6,315 bases of DNA, from assembly GCA_018822065.1 (NCBI GenBank), contig JAHJKV010000121.1, forward strand, positions 1 through 6,315, in the 5' to 3' direction. The notes below the pieces were generated by a model, which saw nothing but the letters and a program-made list of their open reading frames with translations, was not told where the DNA came from and searched no databases. How positions within the stretch are numbered: the stretch's first letter is position 1; each line of letters begins with the position of its first letter. The DNA is from Pseudomonadota bacterium. Lineage in GTDB: Bacteria > Desulfobacterota > Desulfovibrionia > Desulfovibrionales > Desulfovibrionaceae. Positions 1 to 5,976 of this stretch are shown piece after piece. The position numbers were made by a program, and so were the translations under genes.

Positions 1-199
1 CCGCGCCCGCCACGCCGAGCATCTTCTCCGCGCCGCAGCCTGCGATGGCGTTGGCAGCGGCGGAAACTTCCGCGCCCACCAAGCCGACGATCAGGCCGGT
101 CCCCAGGCCGGTGGCCAGGGATGTGGCAGCGGTGAGCGCCTCCAAGGAGGCCTTGGGCAGGGTGCCGTTGTCCACGGTTGCAATAAACAATACGCTCAT
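1..199 (-). CDS. etfA: Electron transfer flavoprotein alpha subunit, N-terminal part (truncated by window edge)
   Basis: Only the first 66 codons are in the window; the frame is open to the left edge. The visible protein begins MSVLFIATVDNG, followed by a Leu/Ala-rich helix (LPKASLEALTAA) and a hydrophobic strand (GLIVGLV). This is the usual opening of the ETF alpha / FixB N-terminal domain, in which a short beta strand is followed by 'G.L...S.E...AA..LA'. ETF alpha normally pairs with ETF beta and carries the redox-active FAD in its C-terminal domain, which is outside the window. The start ATG lies 10 nt after the stop of the ETF beta gene, and the purine-rich stretch TAAGGGGGA overlaps that stop and serves as ribosome site, so the two are probably translationally coupled. 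The assignment rests on the N-terminal pattern plus position directly after an ETF beta gene in the canonical beta-alpha order. FixB is the same family, so alpha versus FixB cannot be separated here. Confidence 0.8.
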   Translation of the reverse strand, partial: MSVLFIATVDNGTLPKASLEALTAATSLATGLGTGLIVGLVGAEVSAAANAIAGCGAEKMLGVAGA

Positions 200-203
200 G
201 GCT

Positions 204-211
204 TCCCCCTT
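204..211 (-). promoter_or_regulatory. Ribosome binding site of etfA, overlapping the etfB stop codon
   Basis: On the minus strand the sequence AAGGGGGA lies 4 nt before the etfA ATG and shares bases with the TAA stop of the preceding gene. This overlap suggests coupled translation and hence equal amounts of the two ETF subunits. Confidence 0.55.
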
Positions 212-1013
212 ATCCCTTGATCCAGGCGACGATCTCCTGGGCGATCGCGTCGGTGGACATGTCTTTTTCGATGCGGGTCTGGCGCATGACCTTGGGCTGC
301 GCCACGTTCTCTACCTTGAAGCCCGCGCCAGTCAGCTGGGCCGGTTTGGCCTGCTGCAGGGCCGGCATGATGCTCTTCATGTTCATCATGCCCACCTGGG
401 GGTTGTTCGGGGGCTCGGGCAGTTCGCCCGTGGCCCAGCCCATGGCAGCGGGAGCCGAGGAGAGCCTGCTGGTCAGGTAGCTGCCGCCCTCGATGCGCTC
501 CAGGATGTCCATGGACCCATCCGCGTTTACGGTCAGCTTGTCCACGCCCTGGAACTGGTTCACGATGCCGAGCCGTTCGCCGACCATCTGGATGGTCGCG
601 CCCGTGCCGCGCGAGGCGGACTGCCAGCCGCCGAAGAGCAGCATCTTGTCTCGGTCCAGGTCGGCGATGCCCTCGATGGCCGTGGTCAGAGCAGCGGCGG
701 TGTCAAAGGCGTCCACAAACCCGGAGGCGGGGCCGTCCGCAGCCACCAGGGTAAAGAGCGCCTTCTGGGCCACGGACATCATGACCTGTTGTAGCTTTGC
801 CTTGGGGCCCAGGGCCACCAGCCAGACCTTGCTGTTGGGCACGTTCTTCGCCAGGTTGGCCGCTTCGAACAGGGCATGTCCTGCCCAGGGGTCGAGGACA
901 GCTGGCAACATCATTTCATTCTTCAGCGCAGGCCCGGTCGGACCCACGATGGGCTCCAGCACCTGCAACGGGTCCGGCACGATGCTGCCGCACACGACGA
1001 TGTGATAACTCAT
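210..1013 (-). CDS. etfB: Electron transfer flavoprotein beta subunit (divergent)
   Basis: A 267-residue protein, close to the usual ETF beta length of about 250-260. ETF beta with ETF alpha forms the soluble heterodimer that takes electrons from flavin dehydrogenases and delivers them to a membrane oxidoreductase. Family features visible are the N-terminal strand MSYHIVVCGSIVPDP, the 'DPWAGHALFEAANLAK' segment (residues 41-56, equivalent to the family's 'N.FDEYALEEAL.L'), 'KVWLVALGP' (62-70), and a C-terminal 'MMNMKSIMPALQQAKP' like the family's 'P.IMKAKKKP'. The AMP/FAD-binding loop, normally DGDT(G/A)Q, reads QSASRGTGATIQ (131-142) and lacks the acidic residue and the Gln in register. I chose the ATG at 1013 over an upstream in-frame ATG at 1106 because AGGAGA sits 7 nt before it; the longer reading would run through a hairpin repeat. 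The gene is third in the operon, with an unusually long 103-nt gap before it. FixA-like bifurcating function is possible but unproven. Confidence 0.87.
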   Translation of the reverse strand: MSYHIVVCGSIVPDPLQVLEPIVGPTGPALKNEMMLPAVLDPWAGHALFEAANLAKNVPNSKVWLVALGPKAKLQQVMMSVAQKALFTLVAADGPASGFVDAFDTAAALTTAIEGIADLDRDKMLLFGGWQSASRGTGATIQMVGERLGIVNQFQGVDKLTVNADGSMDILERIEGGSYLTSRLSSAPAAMGWATGELPEPPNNPQVGMMNMKSIMPALQQAKPAQLTGAGFKVENVAQPKVMRQTRIEKDMSTDAIAQEIVAWIKG

Positions 1014-1020
1014 GGTTATG

Positions 1021-1026
1021 TCTCCT
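1021..1026 (-). promoter_or_regulatory. Ribosome binding site of etfB (decides the start)
   Basis: AGGAGA on the minus strand, 7 nt before the ATG at 1013, is the best Shine-Dalgarno match in the operon. It selects this ATG over the in-frame ATG at 1106, which would add 31 residues encoded largely by the intergenic hairpin. Confidence 0.7.
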
Positions 1027-1072
1027 TTTGTCTCCGGTGCCACGCTCAGAGTTCGCGAAGCACAATGGGATT

Positions 1073-1104
1073 CCAAAGGGCTTTGCCCTTTGGCCGCCGG
1101 AGGC
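1073..1104. repeat. Intergenic hairpin element, REP-like (perfect 9-bp stem plus GC-rich arm)
   Basis: Between the ETF-QO-like gene and etfB, bases 1073-1081 (CCAAAGGGC) are perfectly complementary to 1085-1093 with a 3-base loop. The hairpin is followed immediately by GGCCGCCGGAGGC (1092-1104), itself able to fold. No T-run follows on either strand, so it is not a standard intrinsic terminator. From memory, the combination 'GCCTCCGGCGG-CCAAAGGGC...GCCCTTTGG' recurs between genes in Desulfovibrio-type genomes. Only one copy is in this window, so repetitiveness cannot be shown here. In an operon transcript it could stabilise an mRNA end or reduce read-through into etfBA. Confidence 0.6.
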
Positions 1105-1116
1105 ACTAAAAATCAA

Positions 1117-2973
1117 TCAATTTTCAGCCGAATGCAACCCGCCAGACCCCGCGACAAACTCGACGTTGGTTTTCTCGGCATCCTTGGGATGCGCCTGGGT
1201 GCAGTTCCACATGCAGGCACCGCAGTGCACGCATTTTTCTCGGTCAAAAAGGGGCACCGGGCCGTCCGGGTTTACGGTAATGGCCTGACCGGAGCAGACC
1301 TCGGCGCAGACGGGCGAGTGGCAGACCGAGCACTTCTTGGCGTCAGCGAAGAGTACGTGGTCGGCATAGCCATGGTTGGCCTGCACCTTGCCGCCCAGGA
1401 GCAGCGCGTCCTGGTGGGAGACGAGGAGGCTGCCGTCATAGTTGATTACCGGCCAACCGAGTTCGTCCATGAGCGCGTCGTGCATGGTCTGTCCGTTGGG
1501 CTTGGTGGCCTTCTTGATTTCGGCGATGCGCGCACCGCTGATCTTGCCCTGATAGTATTCCTCCAGGGTGAGGATGCGCTCGTGGGGCCGCTTGGGGTCG
1601 CCGGGCAGGTTCAGGGCACCCTTGGTCAGGCCCGAGAGGGCCATGCCGATGAGGCCCCGGAAGGTGCCTTTCGTGAATCCATCGCGTGATTTTTCGGCGA
1701 TCCTGGCCTCTTCCTCCAGCCAGGAGGCCCGGCGGGTGGTCACATAGGAGGCCTCGAGGTTGTCTTTGGTGAAATTCTTGCCCTCGCGCAGCAGCCCGAT
1801 GACGGCCTGTCCGAGCTGCACGCCCGAGGTCCAGGCCTCGTCCACGCCGGAGCCGGTGAGCACGTTGGTGGTGCCGGAGCCCTCGCCGATCCGCGCCCAG
1901 CCGTCGCCGACCAGATGGGGTTCGCCGCGCCGTCCCGATTCCTGCAGGCTCTTTGCCCCCCAGGAGCGCATGGTGCCGCCCTTGACGTGCTGCCAGATGT
2001 AGGGGTGCTGCATCCAGTGCTGGAGGTAGCGGTAGGAGGTGCGAACCGGGCAGTCGAACCAGGAGGGCACGAAGATGCCCAGGCTGGCCATGTTGTCCGG
2101 GTAGACATAGAGGAAACCGAAAATCTCTGGCTCAGGGAAGCCGATGGTGTGGAGCACGGTGCCGGGCTTGAGGGTGCACCCCTCGGGCAGGTTGACCACC
2201 ATCTTCATGCCCACGGCCCATTCCCGCTGGTGCTTGCCGCGCGGCAGGCCAAATTCCTGGTCGAGCTTGCGTCCTATGGGACCGACCGGGCCGTCGCCGA
2301 CCACGGTGAGTCTCGCTTTCATGTCCATACCGGGCATGAAGCCTGTGTCCGGCTCGCCGGTTTTCTTCACGCCCTGGTCCGCCAGGCGAACGCCCGCGAC
2401 CCGGGTGCCCTCGATAAGCGGTTCAGCCACCGGGGTGCCGGGCCAGATCTGGATAAGCCCCTGGCTCATGACTTCGGCGCCGGTCCACTGCATGAACTGG
2501 CCCATGGAGAGCAGCATGCCAGGGTGCTTTTTCAAAAATGGCGGAATGTAGGGCAGTTCCGCCGAGAGGGTCTCTCCCTTTTTGAAGGGCAAAAGCGCGG
2601 TTTCCATGAGCTTCATGCCCATGGATTTGCGCGAGGCCCCGTAGGGGTCATAGAGATAGGCGATCTTTTCCTCGGTCACCTCGCAGGCCATGGGCACCTG
2701 GGAGAGGTCGAGGTCGGGAAAGCTCTGGCGAATGCCGCGTCCCTTGGTGACGATGCCGGACACGCCGAAGCCGATGTCGTCGGCCCGCTCGTAGCAGATC
2801 ACCTGCGGCGGCATGCCGGGCATGCTGGCCGAGTCGGCGATGGGCGTGCCGTCCTCGTTCATCAGGGCGCGGCCCAGCGTGGTCAGAAATCCGGCAGTGG
2901 CCGGGCCGTAGCCGACACAGACGATGTCGGCTTCCATGGACATGCGTTCGACTTCAGGCTGCTGGTCGCTCAT
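1117..2973 (-). CDS. ETF:quinone oxidoreductase-like (FixC-FixX-type) flavoprotein with two-cluster ferredoxin domain
   Basis: A 618-residue FAD/Fe-S protein expected to take electrons from reduced ETF and pass them to quinone or another acceptor, probably at the inner face of the membrane. The N-terminal dinucleotide fold is ADIVCVGYGPATAGF (around residues 15-29), with Thr in place of the third glycine. Residues corresponding to 'TGEPDTGFMPGMDMKARLTVVGDGP' closely follow the ETF-QO segment 'GEP..NF.PGMELHAKYT...EG', and GSGTTNVLTGSGVDEAWTSG matches the second FAD-contact region. The C-terminus has two cysteine motifs, C548-x2-C551-x4-C556-x3-C560 and C581-x2-C584-x2-C587-x3-C591, and ends with 'NVEFVAGSGG', like the 'NI.WV.PEGG' end of ETF-QO. 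No transmembrane helix is evident. I prefer the ATG at 2973 to the one at 3015: the 42 nt between them have AT-rich third positions unlike the gene, though the 3015 ATG directly abuts the previous stop. Neither has a good ribosome site, so coupling to the upstream gene is likely. Confidence 0.85.
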   Translation of the reverse strand: MSDQQPEVERMSMEADIVCVGYGPATAGFLTTLGRALMNEDGTPIADSASMPGMPPQVICYERADDIGFGVSGIVTKGRGIRQSFPDLDLSQVPMACEVTEEKIAYLYDPYGASRKSMGMKLMETALLPFKKGETLSAELPYIPPFLKKHPGMLLSMGQFMQWTGAEVMSQGLIQIWPGTPVAEPLIEGTRVAGVRLADQGVKKTGEPDTGFMPGMDMKARLTVVGDGPVGPIGRKLDQEFGLPRGKHQREWAVGMKMVVNLPEGCTLKPGTVLHTIGFPEPEIFGFLYVYPDNMASLGIFVPSWFDCPVRTSYRYLQHWMQHPYIWQHVKGGTMRSWGAKSLQESGRRGEPHLVGDGWARIGEGSGTTNVLTGSGVDEAWTSGVQLGQAVIGLLREGKNFTKDNLEASYVTTRRASWLEEEARIAEKSRDGFTKGTFRGLIGMALSGLTKGALNLPGDPKRPHERILTLEEYYQGKISGARIAEIKKATKPNGQTMHDALMDELGWPVINYDGSLLVSHQDALLLGGKVQANHGYADHVLFADAKKCSVCHSPVCAEVCSGQAITVNPDGPVPLFDREKCVHCGACMWNCTQAHPKDAEKTNVEFVAGSGGLHSAEN

Positions 2974-3015
2974 GATTGCTCGAGTATGGTTTTGTGTCCC
3001 GTTTTTGGGGCCCAT

Positions 3016-5052
3016 TTACATGGGATAGTCGAGAGCCTCGGGGATCATCACCTGGGTCAGGGCCTGACCGGCACGGTCCTTGGCCAGACGCACCCCGGCC
3101 AGCTTGGCGTCGGCCTCGGCACGCAGGGCGGCAAAGGCGGAGACGTCGGCCCCGGAGTTGAAGCCATAGACCAGCTCGCTCAGGATGCGGCCAACCTCGC
3201 CTACGGCCCGGGCGGCCATGACCTGGGCCAGATCGGCGTAGAAGCCGGACAACCCTTCCAGTCCTTCGGCCACGGTCGGGTTCATGCCACCCTTTTCCTG
3301 CAGCTCGGCCACGTCCTTGAACAGGTAGTAGGAGGCGAGCAGCCAGCCCACGGCATCGGCCATGGGGAAGGTCACGCCCTGGCGTTTGCGGTGGTAGAGC
3401 TTGTTGCCATCGGCATCCGTATTCTCGGAGAGATAGGTCATGGCGGTGAGCCACATGCGGATGCCCGCGGCCAGACCGTCCGAGCCGGGGGCGTCGGAAG
3501 CGGCCATGTCGTCGGCATATTTTCCCAAGAGGTGCAGGAAGACCGGGTCGGCCTGGGTGATGGTCAGGTGCATGCGCTGCACTGCCTCGGGACCCTCGTA
3601 GGTGGCCTCCAGCTGGGAGTCGGCCCACTTGTTCATCAGGAAGCCGGGGCAGTCCTCGGTGATGCCGTAGCCACCCACCAGACTGATAGCCTCGCGCAGG
3701 AAGATCGCGCCCACGCCCGTGTTCCAGAGCTTGGTGGTCGGGATGATCACGCCGAGGAGCTTGTCGAGATAGGAGAATTTGACCAGCACGTCGGCGTCCA
3801 GGGCGGCAAAGCGGGTTTCGTCGCGACCTGTGTCGAACAGGAGGTCGATGTACTCCATGGTCTCCGCGTCCTTCTTGCGGATCATGGCAAACTGCTTGCG
3901 GGCGCTGGTGCAGCCCTGTTCGGCCAGGAAGGATTCCTTCTCGCGCTCGATGGGGTCAAAGGTGTCAGCCTCTCGGGCGGCGGTGAAGCCCATGGAGGCA
4001 CCGGCCTCGCCGATGGCCCAGATGTCGATGAGCCGCTGCTGGGCGTCCTCTTTCTGCTGGATGCCCTGTTCGAACTTGGGGCTGCCGGGGTTGGAGGCAT
4101 CGCCGCCGCGGAATCGTGTGCGATGGTAGCGGATGACTGGCTCGACCGCGGAGAGCAGCTTGGCCGTGGTCATCAGACCCACCGGGATGCGGGTGCGATG
4201 GAAGACCGAGCCGATGATCTCGCCATGGGTGAAATTGGGAACGATCTGGCCGTCCACGACGGTGTAGCCGCCGATGATGCGGCTGGCCGGAACCGTGACA
4301 TTGATGATCGGGTCGCGGGTGGAGGAGAGCTGGTGGCACATCTTCATGGTGGGCGCGCCACGGTCGAAGCTGCCTTCGTCCCCTTCCTCCAGGGTGATCA
4401 TGCAGGAGCCCTTGATGCGCTCGTCCGTAGAATCCACAGCAGCGGTGACGAAATAGGCGAAGTCCATGTTGGTGATGAACCGACCCCGTTTTTCGACCTG
4501 GAGCATGGGCTCCTCGCCGTCCTTCCAGTCCTTGACCTTGACCTTGCCCACGAGAACGCCAGTGTCCACACCGACGTAGGGCAGGGGTTCGGTCAGGGCG
4601 AAGGCGCCGCGCCAGATGGTCCGGTCTTCGCCGGGCTGGGGCGGAACCGCGCGGGACATGTAGTAGTCGCGCTGTTCCGGCGTGCCTTTCTCATGGCTGG
4701 GGGCCAGGGCCAGGTTCGAGGCGAGCGAGCTGGTGGCAGCGCCGCCGTCCACCCAGGACAACTCGAAGGCGGCCAGGGACAGCGCCAGGTTCTTGGGCCC
4801 GTCCATAAATCCACCCTGGGAGGTATTCATATAGAGCGCGGTCAGGCCGGAGGCGTCAAAGGCGTCCAGAAGCTCCTGCTTCAGGTCGGTCCATTCATGG
4901 GAATTGCGCGCGCCCTGGGCGACCAGAGAGGCCACGGTGGTACGGGCGATGGAACGAGATGACTGGACAACCATCTGCAGGTCAAAACGCTCGGCAAAGC
5001 GCCACATAATCTGCCTGACATCGTCACCGGGAAGGGTCTGAAGCGTGTACAT
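3016..5052 (-). CDS. Large acyl-CoA dehydrogenase-family flavoprotein
   Basis: A 678-residue protein of the acyl-CoA dehydrogenase superfamily; typical members have about 380-400 residues. These FAD enzymes abstract the alpha proton of an acyl-CoA, form the 2,3-enoyl product and pass electrons to ETF, whose genes lie downstream. Visible features in order are an N-terminal helical region; GAFALTEP (149-156, the FAD-contact 'CLTEP' motif); 'GRFITNMDFAYFVTAA' (190-205, the middle beta-domain); 'STRDPIINVTVPASRIIG' (244-261); GGYGITEDCP (460-469); and the catalytic-base motif TYEGPEAVQ with Glu486. Spacing from LTEP to YEG is about 330 residues against about 250 usually, so there is an internal insertion in the C-terminal helical domain (roughly 310-430). 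A further ~190 residues follow the YEG motif. The start at 5052 was chosen over 5115 because the extra 21 residues lack family character and would overlap the predicted promoter; a weak GAGG lies 11 nt upstream. The substrate cannot be assigned, and the extended acyl-CoA dehydrogenases vary widely. Confidence 0.87.
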   Translation of the reverse strand: MYTLQTLPGDDVRQIMWRFAERFDLQMVVQSSRSIARTTVASLVAQGARNSHEWTDLKQELLDAFDASGLTALYMNTSQGGFMDGPKNLALSLAAFELSWVDGGAATSSLASNLALAPSHEKGTPEQRDYYMSRAVPPQPGEDRTIWRGAFALTEPLPYVGVDTGVLVGKVKVKDWKDGEEPMLQVEKRGRFITNMDFAYFVTAAVDSTDERIKGSCMITLEEGDEGSFDRGAPTMKMCHQLSSTRDPIINVTVPASRIIGGYTVVDGQIVPNFTHGEIIGSVFHRTRIPVGLMTTAKLLSAVEPVIRYHRTRFRGGDASNPGSPKFEQGIQQKEDAQQRLIDIWAIGEAGASMGFTAAREADTFDPIEREKESFLAEQGCTSARKQFAMIRKKDAETMEYIDLLFDTGRDETRFAALDADVLVKFSYLDKLLGVIIPTTKLWNTGVGAIFLREAISLVGGYGITEDCPGFLMNKWADSQLEATYEGPEAVQRMHLTITQADPVFLHLLGKYADDMAASDAPGSDGLAAGIRMWLTAMTYLSENTDADGNKLYHRKRQGVTFPMADAVGWLLASYYLFKDVAELQEKGGMNPTVAEGLEGLSGFYADLAQVMAARAVGEVGRILSELVYGFNSGADVSAFAALRAEADAKLAGVRLAKDRAGQALTQVMIPEALDYPM

Positions 5053-5063
5053 GCGTGTTGGAT

Positions 5064-5067
5064 CCTC
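5064..5067 (-). promoter_or_regulatory. Weak ribosome binding site of the acyl-CoA dehydrogenase gene
   Basis: GAGG on the minus strand lies 11 nt before the ATG at 5052, a slightly long spacing. It is the only purine-rich match near any candidate start and supports this one. Confidence 0.35.
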
Positions 5068-5110
5068 GAATAGTGATTTCGGTGGGGATAGTGCCGGAAA
5101 ACTGAGGGCG

Positions 5111-5139
5111 AACATAGGTCATTCGTCATTTCGAGTCAA
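5111..5139 (-). promoter_or_regulatory. Sigma70-type promoter of the acyl-CoA dehydrogenase/ETF operon
   Basis: On the minus strand TTGACT (5139-5134; 5 of 6 to consensus) is separated by exactly 17 nt from TATGTT (5116-5111; 4 of 6). Transcription would begin near 5104 and give a leader of about 50 nt before the ATG at 5052. The placement just upstream of the first gene, with no comparable site between later genes, fits a single polycistronic transcript. Confidence 0.6.
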
Positions 5140-5159
5140 AGTCTTTTTCCCCCGGAAAG

Positions 5160-5201
5160 CCTTTCGGCAAACCCTTGGCGGGCCTGGGGTTTGCCGAAAG
5201 G
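5160..5201. repeat. Perfect 15-bp inverted repeat with 12-nt spacer in the divergent intergenic region
   Basis: CCTTTCGGCAAACCC (5160-5174) is the exact reverse complement of 5187-5201. The left arm starts about 20 bp upstream of the operon's -35 box, and the centre lies about 76 bp upstream of the predicted start site, a position typical for an activator site. No T-run follows on either strand, so a plain intrinsic terminator is unlikely. It also lies about 100 bp upstream of the divergent glycosylase gene. It may be an operator for one or both genes, or a structured RNA element if transcription crosses it. Confidence 0.65.
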
Positions 5202-5301
5202 TGCAGAGCACCGGCAGCTCTGGGGATAAGGCAGCGGTGTGAGCACTCCCTTGCGTTGGTTTTCAGTTGTGCGCCGCTGCCCCAGCCGCTATGTTTGGAT
5301 C

Positions 5302-5961
5302 ATGAAGAACAAACCGATCCCCCGTTGCGCCTGGGTCCCCCTCGCCAAGGAGGCCTACGTTGCCTACCATGACACCGAATGGGGCGTGCCCCAGCGCGAC
5401 GAGCACCGCCTGTTCGAGGCCATCGTGCTCCAGGGAGCGCAGGCCGGGCTGGCCTGGGAGACCATCCTGAACAAGCGCGAGAACTACCGCGCCGCCTTCG
5501 ACGGGTTCGACCCGGCCAGAGTGGCCGAATATGACGAAGGCAACATCGCCGCGCTGCTCGAAAACCCCGGCATTGTGCGAAATAGGCTCAAGGTCCGCTC
5601 GGCAGTGAAGAACGCGCGGGTGTTTCTGGACATGCAGCAGGAGTTCGGCGGCTTCTCCCCCTGGCTCTGGGCCTGGGTGGACGACACGCCGCAGCAATCG
5701 GGCGTGACGACCCTGGCGGATATCCCCGCGAGCACGCCGCTCTCGGACGCCATTGCCAAGGAGCTGAAGAAACGGGGCATGAATTTCGTGGGAACGACCA
5801 TCATCTACGCCCTGTTGCAGGCCTGCGGACTGGTGAACGACCATGCCAGGGATTGCTTCCGCTATGCGGAGCTGGGCGGGAAGTGTGCCGGGCCGGGCCT
5901 TGGGGCGAAAATGGAGAAAAATGTAAACCCAGCTCTTGACACCCGGCCCAGAACCACATAA
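5302..5961 (+). CDS. tag: DNA-3-methyladenine glycosylase I (Tag)
   Basis: A 219-residue cytosolic base-excision-repair enzyme that removes 3-methyladenine from alkylated DNA. The protein follows E. coli Tag (187 residues) along its length: RCAWV near the start, AYHDTEWGVP (21-30), QAGLAWETILNKRENYRAAFDGFDP, KKRGMNFVGTTIIYALLQACGLVNDH (156-181). The zinc-snap ligands are present as Cys9, His23, His181 and Cys185. Of the E. coli base-pocket residues, Tyr16 and Trp46 are kept (Tyr22, Trp52), but Glu38 is replaced by Gln44. The start at 5302 is chosen by homology, since the conserved part begins within eight residues; a GTG at 5239 in the same frame would add 21 residues without family character. 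The ribosome site is weak (GGAT close to the ATG). A tail of about 30 residues after the last zinc ligand is not in E. coli Tag and overlaps the -35 box of the tRNA promoter. It is transcribed divergently from the ETF operon, with no evident functional link. Confidence 0.93.
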   Translation: MKNKPIPRCAWVPLAKEAYVAYHDTEWGVPQRDEHRLFEAIVLQGAQAGLAWETILNKRENYRAAFDGFDPARVAEYDEGNIAALLENPGIVRNRLKVRSAVKNARVFLDMQQEFGGFSPWLWAWVDDTPQQSGVTTLADIPASTPLSDAIAKELKKRGMNFVGTTIIYALLQACGLVNDHARDCFRYAELGGKCAGPGLGAKMEKNVNPALDTRPRTT

Positions 5962-5964
5962 ACA
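5936..5964 (+). promoter_or_regulatory. Probable promoter of tRNA-Arg, inside the 3' end of tag
   Basis: A perfect TTGACA (5936-5941) lies about 40 bp upstream of the mature tRNA. The -10 element is less clear: CATAAA at 15-nt spacing or TAAACA at 17-nt spacing. A C-rich stretch (CTCCTCCCGT) lies between the -10 region and the tRNA, as is common for stable-RNA promoters. The -35 box overlaps the last codons of tag. Confidence 0.5.
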
Positions 5965-5976
5965 AACTCCTCCCGT

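Noticed and set aside
45..794. A 249-codon plus-strand frame opposite etfA and etfB.
   Set aside because: It is antisense to conserved ETF genes and has no recognisable domain; it is a composition-driven shadow.
1073..1093. Hairpin considered as an intrinsic terminator for the upstream genes.
   Set aside because: No run of T follows the stem in either direction, and etfBA continues the same functional set downstream.
2973..3015. An earlier ATG (3015) for the oxidoreductase, directly after the previous stop codon.
   Set aside because: The 42 intervening bases have AT-rich third positions and encode no conserved sequence. The TAAATG junction still allows coupling, so it remains possible but is less likely than 2973.
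1915..4962. A 1015-codon open frame on the plus strand, antisense to the dehydrogenase and oxidoreductase genes.
   Set aside because: It lies wholly opposite two well-supported genes, and its product is a low-complexity Gly/His/Ala/Val mix without domains. Such long shadows are expected when the true genes have strong GC third-position bias.
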